This document shows positions 18,869 to 27,111 of a stretch of DNA of 50,007 bases, piece after piece (position 1 is the first letter of the stretch; every line of letters starts with the position of its first letter). The position numbers were made by a program, and so were the translations under genes. This DNA is from an uncultured Clostridia bacterium. Its GTDB lineage: Bacteria; Bacillota; Clostridia; Christensenellales; UBA3700. The notes beneath the pieces are model-generated. The model was not told the DNA's origin and made no database searches. It was given only the letters and a program-made list of their open reading frames with translations. The DNA lies in the NCBI GenBank assembly GCA_947037025.1, contig CAMQSU010000010.1, positions 1 through 50,007 on the forward strand, read 5' to 3'.

Positions 18869-19076
18869 GTTTGAGGAAATGTTGCAAGAGATAGAAGATA
18901 TTGCAAAAAAAATGGAAGATAAAAACACTACACTTGATGAGAGTCTAGAGCTATTTAATATTGGTGTTAAAAGAAGTAGCGAGTGCATGGCAGTGCTTAG
19001 CGAGTCTAAAGGTAAGGCGGAGTTATTAGTACGTGAACTTGAGGGCATCACAAAAACAGCGCTAGAATTAGACTAG
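18861..19076 (+). CDS. xseB: Exodeoxyribonuclease VII small subunit
   Basis: This 71-aa helical subunit of exonuclease VII carries the family core FEEMLQEIEDIAKKMEDKNTTLDESLELFNIGVKRSSECMAVL. It overlaps the xseA end by 8 bp, as expected for subunits made in proportion. ispA follows after 110 bp that contain a 10-bp-stem hairpin but no T-tract terminator. Confidence 0.95.
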   Translation: MVKFEEMLQEIEDIAKKMEDKNTTLDESLELFNIGVKRSSECMAVLSESKGKAELLVRELEGITKTALELD

Positions 19077-19110
19077 TAATAAAATCATTCACAAAATAAC
19101 TCACATAATT

Positions 19111-19135
19111 AGTTTGTCAGCGTAACTGATAAACT
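19111..19135 (+). other. Hairpin between xseB and ispA
   Basis: AGTTTGTCAG pairs fully with CTGATAAACT (one G-U pair) around a 5-nt loop. It is followed by GTGGGTGCGG rather than T residues, so it is not a standard terminator. It may be an mRNA stability or processing element within the operon. Confidence 0.35.
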
Positions 19136-19186
19136 GTGGGTGCGGATTTAGTTACTAAATGTTAAGTCAGGTTAGGAGTTTTGATT

Positions 19187-20059
19187 ATGAAAGATAAAAT
19201 AAAAAACATTAAGAAAGAATTTGAAGTTTATCTAAAAGATTCGCTTGTATATTTGGACAACGTACCTGAGCCGCTAGCAACAGCAGTAACGTATGCGCTA
19301 GAGGGCGGCAAAAGACTCCGCCCAATTCTTGCACTATTTGGTGCAGAGTTTATGCAAAAGGATATCAAGCAAGTATTTGAGATTGCACTAGGGCTTGAGT
19401 GTATTCATAATTATTCATTATGTCATGATGACTTGCCTTGTATGGATGACGATTTGCTAAGACACGGAAAGGCATCATGTCATGCAGTGTTTGGCGAGGG
19501 GATGGCATTGCTTGCTGGCGATGGACTTCTTAATCTTGCGTTTGAATTTATGCTAGCTAAGCAAAATGCAAGCATCGAGCATTATAAGGCAGTAGCGTAT
19601 ATATCTAGAATGAGCGGCGTTCATGGAATGGTTGGCGGTCAGTGCATTGATATGGTAACTGAAGAACTTCGTGATAAGTCACTTGCGGAAGTAATTAAAC
19701 TTAATATGCTGAAAACAGCTTGCCTTTTTAAAGGAGCATTAGTAGGCAGTATAATTAGTCTTGGAGCAAGTGATGAAGAAGTAAGTGCGTTAGAAACTTA
19801 TGCGGAAAAAATCGGTCTAATATTCCAAATAATTGACGATATTCTTGATATAACTTCAACATCGGATGTGATGGGCAAAAGCGTCAACAAAGATAACGCA
19901 AACAACAAGATAACATATATCAGCATTGTCGGAATGCAAGACGCTTTGCTTGATATTGAAAAACTTGAGGCGGAAGCGATTGCGGCTGTTGAAAAGTTTG
20001 GCACTCGTGCAGGCAACTTGATTAACTTTGCAAAATATTTGTCTAGGCGTATTAATTAA
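19187..20059 (+). CDS. ispA: Polyprenyl (farnesyl-type) diphosphate synthase
   Basis: This enzyme condenses IPP with allylic diphosphates to farnesyl or geranyl diphosphate. ATG 19187 is chosen because TAGGAG lies 8 nt upstream; the in-frame TTG 19181 is too close. The product is 290 aa. The first aspartate-rich motif is DDLPCMDDD (~83-91), preceded by GGKRLRPILALFG. The second is FQIIDDILD (~205-213), followed by the K-x-x-x-K/N-D tail DVMGKSVNKDNANNKITY. Its position between xseB and dxs is the standard arrangement in this phylum, linking chain synthesis with the DXP pathway. Confidence 0.95.
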   Translation: MKDKIKNIKKEFEVYLKDSLVYLDNVPEPLATAVTYALEGGKRLRPILALFGAEFMQKDIKQVFEIALGLECIHNYSLCHDDLPCMDDDLLRHGKASCHAVFGEGMALLAGDGLLNLAFEFMLAKQNASIEHYKAVAYISRMSGVHGMVGGQCIDMVTEELRDKSLAEVIKLNMLKTACLFKGALVGSIISLGASDEEVSALETYAEKIGLIFQIIDDILDITSTSDVMGKSVNKDNANNKITYISIVGMQDALLDIEKLEAEAIAAVEKFGTRAGNLINFAKYLSRRIN

Positions 20060-20161
20060 CAAATATAGTTTATAAATATTAATCGGCATTTTTATGCAAG
20101 TTTTGCAATCTCACTCATATATTAGATAGTGTATCTTTTATTGTTGAGGAGGGGTTGCAGA

Positions 20162-20914
20162 TTGTATAGGAGAGCGTTTAGAATATGTATATTAACATTT
20201 TTTGTTGCATTTGTCGTGTCGTTGCTGTCTGAGAGTATTTCCTCAGCGAGCGGTATGATAACTGCGGGACTGATTCTTGTAGTGCTAATTGTGGTGTCAA
20301 TTGTAGCGGATGGCGTTGGCGTTTCGGTGACTTGTGCAAATAAATGCAAAATTGCTGAAATGGAGCTTGGCGGTGTTAAAGGTGCAAAAGCTGCTAGGGT
20401 TATGGTCGCTCATGCGGAACTAGTCAATAGCATTTGTGCAGATCTTGTCGGTGATATCTGTTCTATAATCAGCGGTGCTTGCGGTGCAACTATTGTTGTG
20501 GAGCTTGTTAGGTTTTGCCCTGATGACTCGGTCGCAATGTGGATTAGTATTACAATGAGCAGTATTATCGCATCTCTCACTGTTGGCGGAAAATCTTTAG
20601 TTAAAAGTCTTGCAATTGGCAAGTCAGAAGATTTTATTGTAAAAGCTGCAAGGATTATCAGTAAGTTTTGCAATGTGGAGAAATTACTTAACCGTAAACA
20701 TAAAAAATATAAAAACAAAAATAGTAAAGACGAAAAAAACATAAAAATTAAAAGTAGTAGAAAAAAGAAGAAAAATATTGGTATTGACAAAACCACCAAA
20801 TATAATCAGCAGCAAGATAAAAAAATTATCAGCAACAAAGAGCTGCAATATGAAAAAAATAATATTCATATAAAAAGCAAAAAAACGCAAAAAGAAAATA
20901 AGTGCAAGAGATAG
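20162..20914 (+). CDS. CorB/DUF21-like membrane protein with lysine-rich tail
   Basis: The preferred start is TTG 20162, because AGGAGGGG lies 7 nt upstream; the frame is open from a GTG at 20129, inside which this Shine-Dalgarno falls. The product is ~250 aa. Three to four hydrophobic segments lie in the first ~165 residues, with a core around ELVNSICADLVGDICSIISGACGATIVVEL that resembles the DUF21 part of CorB/CNNM proteins annotated as Mg2+/Co2+ transporters. There are no CBS or CorC domains. Residues ~180-250 form a very Lys/Asn-rich tail, so a basic cytosolic extension. From memory, similar short CorB-like proteins sit before dxs in other Clostridia. Metal transport is not demonstrated by the sequence. 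Confidence 0.72.
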   Translation: MYRRAFRICILTFFVAFVVSLLSESISSASGMITAGLILVVLIVVSIVADGVGVSVTCANKCKIAEMELGGVKGAKAARVMVAHAELVNSICADLVGDICSIISGACGATIVVELVRFCPDDSVAMWISITMSSIIASLTVGGKSLVKSLAIGKSEDFIVKAARIISKFCNVEKLLNRKHKKYKNKNSKDEKNIKIKSSRKKKKNIGIDKTTKYNQQQDKKIISNKELQYEKNNIHIKSKKTQKENKCKR

Positions 20915-20996
20915 TTTGATATTAAATGCACTTATATTAATTGGACAAATTACATACGCTATTGCGTGTGACTAAATAGATGAGAATTCATTCGGC

Positions 20997-21018
20997 TATC
21001 AAAGTATTTGCTTTGATA
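20997..21018 (+). other. Hairpin upstream of the dxs ribosome binding site
   Basis: TATCAAAG and CTTTGATA pair perfectly around a 6-nt loop. It ends ~15 nt before the AAAGAGG Shine-Dalgarno of dxs, without a T tract. A role in dxs translation or mRNA stability is possible but unsupported otherwise. Confidence 0.3.
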
Positions 21019-21047
21019 AGTAAAGTATGATAAAGAGGATAAAATAT

Positions 21048-22889
21048 ATGTTAGAGAAAGTAAATATACCTAGTGATATTAAAGGTTTTTCTATAGACGA
21101 GCTAAATGTTTTAGCGCGTGATATTAGGCAAGTGATTTTAGATACCGTTATGGAAAATGGCGGACATCTTGCAAGCTCGCTTGGAGCCGTGGAAACAATT
21201 ATCGCTATGCACTACTGTTTTAATGCACCACATGACAAATTCGTATTTGATGTTGGTCATCAGTGTTATGCGCATAAACTTTTAACTGGTAGGGTCGAGG
21301 AGTTTGCAACTCTAAGAAAAAAAGACGGTATGGCAGGATTCCCTAAAAAGGAGGAGTCAGAATATGATGTTGTCAATACTGGACATGCTAGCACAAGTCT
21401 ATCTATTGCTTGCGGATTAAGTCGCGCGCTTGCTAATGCTTCATCTGATGCAATTGCAGTATCTTTAATTGGAGATGGTGCACTTACTGGCGGACTTGCT
21501 TTTGAAGCACTTAATGACTCTGTCACAGTAAACAAAAAGCAAATTATAATATTAAATGATAATTCAATGTCAATTTCAGCAAACGTTGGTAGTACTGCAA
21601 AATATTTGCTAAAACTACATACTTCTAATACTTATAACAACTTTAAAAGCAAAGCTTACGGAATTGTAAAAGGTGTTAAGATAGATGGCGTTGCAAAATC
21701 AATGAAATTTTTATATAAGGCAAAAAACAGTATTAAGTACTTTTTGCAAGGTGGAATGCCTTTTGAGCAGTTTGGTCTTAGATATTACGGGCCGTTAGAT
21801 GGTCATAATTTATCAGAATTAATCTTTGCATTCAACGCAGCTTATGAAGATAATGAAAGTTGCATTTTGCATATTGTAACAAAGAAAGGCTACGGCTTTT
21901 TAGAGGCGGAGGAAAACCCTGCTAAATTTCATGGTTACAGTCCGTCAAAGAAAAGCAGTGCACAAACTTTTTCTTCAGCATTTGGCGAGAGCATGAAGTA
22001 CATTGCATCAAAAAATGAAAAAATATTTGCAGTCACTGCTGCAATGCGTGAAGGCACAGGGCTTGAGTGTTATGCGGAAATGTTTCCAGAACGATTTTCC
22101 GATGTAGGAATTGCGGAAGGGCATGCAGCTACAATGAGTGCTGGTCTTGCACTTTGCGGATATAAGCCGTATTTTGCAGTATATTCTTCATTCTTACAGC
22201 GTGCATATGATAGTGTAATACATGATGTTTGTATGCAGGATTTGCCTGTTACATTTTGTATTGATCGTGCGGGTATTGTTCCTGATGACGGCGAAACTCA
22301 TCAAGGAATATACGACCTTAATTTTTTAAGATTAGTCCCAAATATTGCAGTATTGTGTCCTAAAAACACTGCCGAGCTAGATGCTATGATAAAGTGGTCA
22401 ATTGATTATATGCATCCCCTTGCAATTAGATATCCTAAAGGCAGCAATAATGTTACTAGCAAAGTTAAACCAATTGTTTTAGGTGAGTGGGATGTGATTT
22501 GCGAGGCGGAAAGCAATTTAATTATACTTGCTACTGGTGCAAAAATGGTAGAAGTTGGCGGAGATATTGTTGATATTTTAGCTAAAAAACACATTAAAGC
22601 AACATTTGTTAATGCAAGATTTGTCAAACCTATGGATGAGAAGTATTTATTGACACTAAGCGGCAAAACTGTTGTGACTTTAGAGGATAATGTGCTTGCA
22701 GGCGGATTTGGAAGTAGCGTTTTAGAGTTTTTTAATCGTGTTGAAATGAATGTAAATGTTGCCTGTTTTGGTATCAATGACGAAATGTTGACTCATGCAA
22801 CAGTTAATGAGCTTTTAGTCATGACAGGTCTTGATGCGGAAACATTAGCTAATAAAATTGAAGCAAAGTATAAAAAACATAAAAAGTAA
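21048..22889 (+). CDS. dxs: 1-deoxy-D-xylulose-5-phosphate synthase
   Basis: DXS joins pyruvate and glyceraldehyde-3-phosphate with thiamine diphosphate, the first step of the MEP isoprenoid pathway. ATG 21048 is chosen over ATG 21027 because AAAGAGG precedes it; the product is 613 aa, near the family norm. Visible landmarks are GGHLASSLGAVE, FDVGHQCYAHKLLTGR, the thiamine diphosphate motif GDGALTGGLAFEALN with NDNSMSIS (~142-175), and DGHN. In the pyrimidine domain, VGIAEGHAATMSAGLALCG and DRAGIVPDDGETHQGIYDL are present. The C-terminal transketolase domain has LEDNVLAGGFGSSVLEF. tlyA, the usual next gene, is not here; nadK follows after 155 bp. Confidence 0.97.
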   Translation: MLEKVNIPSDIKGFSIDELNVLARDIRQVILDTVMENGGHLASSLGAVETIIAMHYCFNAPHDKFVFDVGHQCYAHKLLTGRVEEFATLRKKDGMAGFPKKEESEYDVVNTGHASTSLSIACGLSRALANASSDAIAVSLIGDGALTGGLAFEALNDSVTVNKKQIIILNDNSMSISANVGSTAKYLLKLHTSNTYNNFKSKAYGIVKGVKIDGVAKSMKFLYKAKNSIKYFLQGGMPFEQFGLRYYGPLDGHNLSELIFAFNAAYEDNESCILHIVTKKGYGFLEAEENPAKFHGYSPSKKSSAQTFSSAFGESMKYIASKNEKIFAVTAAMREGTGLECYAEMFPERFSDVGIAEGHAATMSAGLALCGYKPYFAVYSSFLQRAYDSVIHDVCMQDLPVTFCIDRAGIVPDDGETHQGIYDLNFLRLVPNIAVLCPKNTAELDAMIKWSIDYMHPLAIRYPKGSNNVTSKVKPIVLGEWDVICEAESNLIILATGAKMVEVGGDIVDILAKKHIKATFVNARFVKPMDEKYLLTLSGKTVVTLEDNVLAGGFGSSVLEFFNRVEMNVNVACFGINDEMLTHATVNELLVMTGLDAETLANKIEAKYKKHKK

Positions 22890-22946
22890 CATTAGAGTTT
22901 ATTAAGTTGTGATGCTTGCATTAAATTTACTGATTATGGCTAAAGA

Positions 22947-22976
22947 AATGTAGTATACAATAATGTAGTATACAAT
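22947..22976. repeat. 15-bp perfect tandem repeat, two copies
   Basis: AATGTAGTATACAAT occurs twice head to tail (22947-22961 and 22962-22976) in the dxs-nadK spacer. The unit contains the palindrome GTATAC and resembles the 15-bp unit at 38986. Confidence 0.85.
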
Positions 22977-23044
22977 ATAGATATATAAAATATTATATAT
23001 ATACTATTATATTATATATGATTAATAAAGAGGAAGGTGTTTTT

Positions 23045-23893
23045 ATGGTTATTGGTGTATATGCTAATCTTGAGCGTGATATTGATTGCATTCAAAGCAA
23101 AAAACTTGTAGGCTTGTTTGAAGGGCGTGGAATTAAATGCGTTGTATGTGACAATGCGTCAAAGTTTTTCCCTATGAATAATTCACCAATGAATGATGTT
23201 GCACAAATTGCAGATATCATGATTGTTTTTGGCGGTGACGGTACGATGTTACAAGTTGCTAATAAGATAATTGATTTTAACACTCCTATTTTAGGAATAA
23301 ATATGGGCAATCTTGGCTTTTTAACAGAAGGTGATCATGATGATATGTCTAATGTAGTCGAGCATATAATTAACTCTAAGTATGAGATAGATAACAGAAT
23401 GGTGCTTGAAGCGGATATTGATGGAGAAAAGTTTATTGCAATTAATGAAGTTTCTCTATCAAGAAGTAGATCAGAGCATACTGTAGATATTGATATTTTT
23501 GTCGATGGCAGACTTGCAGATGTTGTAACTGGTGACGGAGTTATTGTATGTACTCCAACAGGGTCAACTGCTTATGCAATGAGTTGTGGCGGTGCAATAT
23601 TAAGCCCCGGTTTGAGTGCAATGCAAATTATTGCGATATGTCCGCACAGTTTGCATTCAAGACCGATTGTAGTTAGCGATACTAGCAGCGTTTTACTTAA
23701 ATTGCATAGGTCAAAACTCAATGTAGTATCTGTAATAATTGATGGTAAGCAGTGCCTTAGTACTACTCACGGTGTTAATGTTAGCAAGTCGGACAAGCAG
23801 TTTGCATTAGTTAGGATTAATGAAGATAACTTTTATAGTAAACTTATCAATAAAATGAATGGATGGAATTACGTTAGCAGGAGGATTGACTAA
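23045..23893 (+). CDS. nadK: NAD kinase
   Basis: NAD kinase phosphorylates NAD to NADP using ATP. ATG 23045 is preferred over ATG 23018 because AAAGAGGAAGG lies between them, 7 nt before 23045; the product is 282 aa. The GGDGTM motif (FGGDGTMLQVANK, ~62-74) binds nucleotide. NMGNLGFLTEGD follows, then NEVSLSRSR, and the glycine-rich TPTGSTAYAMSCGGAILSP is intact, with ICPHSLHSRPIV after it. The stop overlaps the argR start by one base. Confidence 0.96.
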   Translation: MVIGVYANLERDIDCIQSKKLVGLFEGRGIKCVVCDNASKFFPMNNSPMNDVAQIADIMIVFGGDGTMLQVANKIIDFNTPILGINMGNLGFLTEGDHDDMSNVVEHIINSKYEIDNRMVLEADIDGEKFIAINEVSLSRSRSEHTVDIDIFVDGRLADVVTGDGVIVCTPTGSTAYAMSCGGAILSPGLSAMQIIAICPHSLHSRPIVVSDTSSVLLKLHRSKLNVVSVIIDGKQCLSTTHGVNVSKSDKQFALVRINEDNFYSKLINKMNGWNYVSRRID

Positions 23894-24345
23894 TGGCAAG
23901 AAGTGTAAGACAATTAAAATTAATTGATATAATTAATAATAGCAGTGTCGAAACTCAATCAGAGTTGACGGAAAAATTGATTAATGCAGGTTTTTCAGTA
24001 ACGCAGGCTACAATATCGCGTGACATTAAAGAGTTGGGCGTTACTAAAATAATGACTCCATCAAAAAGATATAAATATGTTTATGCACATGAGGAAAAAG
24101 TCCTTGTAAACAAGTTTAATAACTTATTTAAAGAGTCGGTTTTATCAATAAAATCATCAATGAATATAATTGTTGTTAAAACTATGATAGGTTCTGCAAA
24201 TAGTGCTGCAGCTTTTATTGACAATTTAGCAATTAATGAGATTATTGGTACGATTGCAGGTGATGATACAATAATGCTTGTTGCGGATTGTGAAGAATCT
24301 GTTATCATTGTTAAAAAACAATTAGCATCATATTTATACGAGTAA
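23893..24345 (+). CDS. argR: Arginine repressor ArgR/AhrC
   Basis: This hexameric arginine-responsive regulator is 150 aa, the usual length. The N-terminal winged helix holds IDIINNSSVETQSELTEKLINAGFSVTQATISRDIKELG (~12-50), with the recognition helix ATISRDIKEL. The C-terminal oligomerisation and arginine-binding domain includes SANSAAAFIDNL and IIGTIAGDDTIML with its acidic pair. It is translationally coupled to nadK and lies before recN, the conserved nadK-argR-recN order. No ARG box is evident next to it. Confidence 0.96.
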   Translation: MARSVRQLKLIDIINNSSVETQSELTEKLINAGFSVTQATISRDIKELGVTKIMTPSKRYKYVYAHEEKVLVNKFNNLFKESVLSIKSSMNIIVVKTMIGSANSAAAFIDNLAINEIIGTIAGDDTIMLVADCEESVIIVKKQLASYLYE

Positions 24346-24409
24346 ATATATGCTTATAAAAATGCAAGTCATTTAAAGAATTGCGAAATAAAACGCACAA
24401 AAAACGTGC

Positions 24410-24457
24410 AAAAACAAGCAAAAAACGCATGAAAAACAAGCAAAAATGGTGTTTTTT
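24410..24457 (+). terminator. Possible A/T-arm terminator with a direct repeat, argR-recN spacer
   Basis: AAAAAACGC (24420-24428) can pair with GTGTTTTTT (24449-24457), giving a hairpin whose 3' arm ends in a T tract. A 15-bp direct repeat, AAAAACAAGCAAAAA, begins at 24410 and again at 24432 within it. It lies ~30 bp before the recN start, so it may be an attenuator or simply A-rich slippage. Confidence 0.4.
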
Positions 24458-24488
24458 TAGCGGTTTATTTTATTAAAAGAGGTGTGCA

Positions 24489-26198
24489 ATGCTAAAAACG
24501 TTGACTATTAAAAATATAGCGCTTATATCTAGTTCTGAGATTGAGTTTAATAGTGGTTTAAATATTTTAACTGGTGAAACTGGTGCAGGAAAGTCTATAA
24601 TTATAGACTCTCTTAACTTTGTTTTAGGTGCAAGAGCGGATAAAACTTTAATTAGGCATGGTCAAAATGAGGCGATTGTTGAGGCTGATTTTGATAATGT
24701 TAATACTAATGTTGCAAAAATGTTAGATAAATATGATATAGATTACTCTGAAGGGATGATAATTACTAGACGAATGACAATGGAAGGCAAAAATGTTTGC
24801 AGAATAAACGGAGTTAAATTGCCAGTTGGTGGTTTAAGAGATGTTGCGAGTGCAATGGTTGATATTTACGGTCAGCACGAAAATAGCATTTTGCTAAATG
24901 CTGATACGCATATTGATATTATTGATTCGTTTGGCGGCAGCTCGCTTTCAGCCGCTCATAGTAAATATGTTGATGCTTATCGTGAATATAAAAGAATTTG
25001 CAGTGTAATTAAAAAATACACATCACTTCAAGATGCGGAGATTAGGTTAGAGATTTTATCAAAGCAATTAAAGGAAATTGAGAATTTTGGCGTATCTATT
25101 GGCGAGGAATCATCACTTGTGAAGCTGTGTGATAGTTATGATAATATTGAGGAAATCAAGCGTGCAACGTTAGGATCTTATGTATCTATGGTTGATATGG
25201 AAGGGAGTGCTACTGATCTTATATCTGGCGCTGTTAAGCAGCTTGCAAATATTTGCGAGTATGATGATGGGCTTAATGGATATATCGAGAGATTGGAGTC
25301 AGTAATTATTGAAATTAGTGATGTTGCCGGCAGTGTACAAAGCATTGGCGAAAAACTTGATGTTGATGAATATGAGGCTAAACGCAATGTTAATAGGCTA
25401 TCAGCCTTGCATGATCTTGAAGGGAAATATGGTGATTCTGAAGAGGATATATTAAGCTATTTTGATAAGATATCAGCGGAAGTTGACATGTTAGGTAACA
25501 GAGGTTATGAGCTAGAAAAATTGACAGTCGATAAAGATAAATACTATCAACTGTTACTAAAGTATGGAATGATACTAACAGCAATTAGAGTTAAAATTGC
25601 TGATAAATTTGCTAAACTTGTAGTATCGGAGCTTGTGCAGCTAGGAATGCCTAATACGACTTTTGCAGTGCAAATTAACAGTGTTAGCGAGGAAGATATT
25701 GAAAGTAAATCTACTGCTAAAGGTCTTGATATTGTAGAGTTTATGATATCACCTAATGCAGGGGAGCCATTAAAGCCGCTAGGTAAAGTTATCAGCGGTG
25801 GTGAGATGAGTAGATTTATGCTTGCAATTAAAAAAATATCAGCGGAGGTTGATGGCGTAAACGTCATGGTCTTTGATGAAATAGATACAGGAATTAGTGG
25901 TAAGATTGCTCAAGTTGTTGCAAGTAAGCTATATGATATTAGTATATCTAGGCAAGTACTTGCAGTTACGCACTTGCCGCAGCTTGCATCAATGGCAGAT
26001 AATCACTATCTAATTGTTAAGTCAACGGATAATATAACTACACAAACACATATTAATTTGCTTGATTTTGATAGCTCTGTAGTGGAGCTAGCTAAAATGA
26101 TAGATGGAATTGAGGCAAGTGAGTCGGCAGTGGCACATGCTACAAAATTGAAAAATCAAGCAATCCAATATAAATCAATAAAAACACCTAATTTATAA
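24489..26198 (+). CDS. recN: DNA repair protein RecN
   Basis: RecN is an SMC-like ATPase that acts early in double-strand break repair. The 569-aa protein has Walker A TGETGAGKSIIIDSLNFVLGARADK (~29-53), the YGQHEN motif, and a central coiled coil (~150-370). The ABC signature is VISGGEMSRFMLAIK, with Walker B MVFDEIDTGISG. VTHLPQLASMADNHYLI carries the conserved switch His. GAGGTGTG precedes ATG 24489. In many relatives spoIVB and spo0A follow recN; here the next genes are a possible 51-aa ORF and spoIIID. Confidence 0.97.
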   Translation: MLKTLTIKNIALISSSEIEFNSGLNILTGETGAGKSIIIDSLNFVLGARADKTLIRHGQNEAIVEADFDNVNTNVAKMLDKYDIDYSEGMIITRRMTMEGKNVCRINGVKLPVGGLRDVASAMVDIYGQHENSILLNADTHIDIIDSFGGSSLSAAHSKYVDAYREYKRICSVIKKYTSLQDAEIRLEILSKQLKEIENFGVSIGEESSLVKLCDSYDNIEEIKRATLGSYVSMVDMEGSATDLISGAVKQLANICEYDDGLNGYIERLESVIIEISDVAGSVQSIGEKLDVDEYEAKRNVNRLSALHDLEGKYGDSEEDILSYFDKISAEVDMLGNRGYELEKLTVDKDKYYQLLLKYGMILTAIRVKIADKFAKLVVSELVQLGMPNTTFAVQINSVSEEDIESKSTAKGLDIVEFMISPNAGEPLKPLGKVISGGEMSRFMLAIKKISAEVDGVNVMVFDEIDTGISGKIAQVVASKLYDISISRQVLAVTHLPQLASMADNHYLIVKSTDNITTQTHINLLDFDSSVVELAKMIDGIEASESAVAHATKLKNQAIQYKSIKTPNL

Positions 26199-26326
26199 AA
26201 TAACAGCAAATGTGCAATAATTATTAGCAATTTTACCATTAACAAAAATAATTACATATTTCGACACGCTATTTATTAACTTTTTATAAATAATATAAGA
26301 TTACACAAAAAACATTTTAATATTGC

Positions 26327-26355
26327 TTGCATTTTACCTTAGACTATACTATAAT
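26327..26355 (+). promoter_or_regulatory. Putative sigma-A promoter before the 51-aa ORF
   Basis: TTGCAT (26327-26332), 17 bp, then TATAAT (26350-26355) lies 24 bp before ATG 26379. The spacer 26199-26378 holds nothing else recognisable, and there is no terminator after recN. Confidence 0.5.
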
Positions 26356-26378
26356 TAATTTAGGTAGTGGGGGTGAGT

Positions 26379-26534
26379 ATGAATTTAAATGGATTATATG
26401 TTAAGAGTCGCTTTATTTATGATATTGAATATCGAATCAAGAATACTATATTATTGCACATGGTGACACCGAACGAAACGGGTGATGACAAACGCTTGAA
26501 TTCTGGTTTTCATCTTGTAAAAAAAAACAAATGA
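26379..26534 (+). CDS. Possible small protein of 51 aa
   Basis: An open frame of 51 codons begins MNLNGLYVKSRFIYDIEYRI and ends in a basic stretch (HLVKKNK). It has a GGGGGTG Shine-Dalgarno-like sequence four bases before its ATG, and a good promoter-like sequence 24 bp upstream. It shows no transmembrane segment or recognisable domain. It lies between recN and spoIIID, in the slot where relatives have spoIVB and spo0A, but does not resemble either. It could be a real small protein or a chance frame in an A+T-rich leader. Confidence 0.38.
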   Translation: MNLNGLYVKSRFIYDIEYRIKNTILLHMVTPNETGDDKRLNSGFHLVKKNK

Positions 26535-26642
26535 CATAATAGCCGAAATAAAAAATAATGGTGAAAAACACCAAGGTTAGGCATAATTTATCAATATTCT
26601 TAATACATTATATATATAAAGAGTGTATTAGGAGATTTAATA

Positions 26643-26894
26643 ATGCAAAACTATATCGTAGAAAGGGTTGAGGAAATTGCAAAGTATATATTGTCTACAA
26701 AGTCGACATTGCGTTCTACTGCTGATGTATTTATGGTGTCTAAAAGTACCGTTCATACTGATATGACCGTTAGGCTAAAGGAAGTTGATGATAACTTGTA
26801 CGAACAAGTGCGAGATGTTTTAGATTTTAACTTGAGCGAGCGTCATATTAGAGGCGGGGAAAGTACATACATTAAGTATAAAAAAGGCAATTGA
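26643..26894 (+). CDS. spoIIID: Sporulation transcriptional regulator SpoIIID
   Basis: SpoIIID is a small DNA-binding protein of the mother cell that represses and activates many sigma-E genes and helps switch on sigK. The 83-aa product matches the family throughout: IVERVEEIAKYILSTKSTLR, a helix-turn-helix TADVFMVSKSTVHTDMTVRL (~26-45), and the basic end HIRGGESTYIKYKK. GGAGAT precedes ATG 26643. It is a single-gene unit ended by a strong bidirectional terminator facing the TtcA gene. Confidence 0.97.
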   Translation: MQNYIVERVEEIAKYILSTKSTLRSTADVFMVSKSTVHTDMTVRLKEVDDNLYEQVRDVLDFNLSERHIRGGESTYIKYKKGN

Positions 26895-26921
26895 TTATCT
26901 AGCATTTGTTAGAATAAAGAA

Positions 26922-26950
26922 AAAATCTCGAGTTTATCTCGAGATTTTTA
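26922..26950. terminator. Bidirectional terminator between spoIIID and the TtcA gene
   Basis: AAAATCTCGAG pairs perfectly with CTCGAGATTTT around a 5-nt loop. T-rich sequence follows on both strands, so it likely ends both converging transcripts. Confidence 0.88.
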
Positions 26951-27111
26951 TTTGTCTAATATTATATTTATGCCAGCCTTAGACAATTAATATATTAATA
27001 ATTGCGTTGTGATATTTAATTATCACAAATTAATTGTTAACTAATATTTAATCAGCATTGATTAATTTAATAATTGATGTATAAGTGATTAGTTGATGAT
27101 AGCTACTTAAT

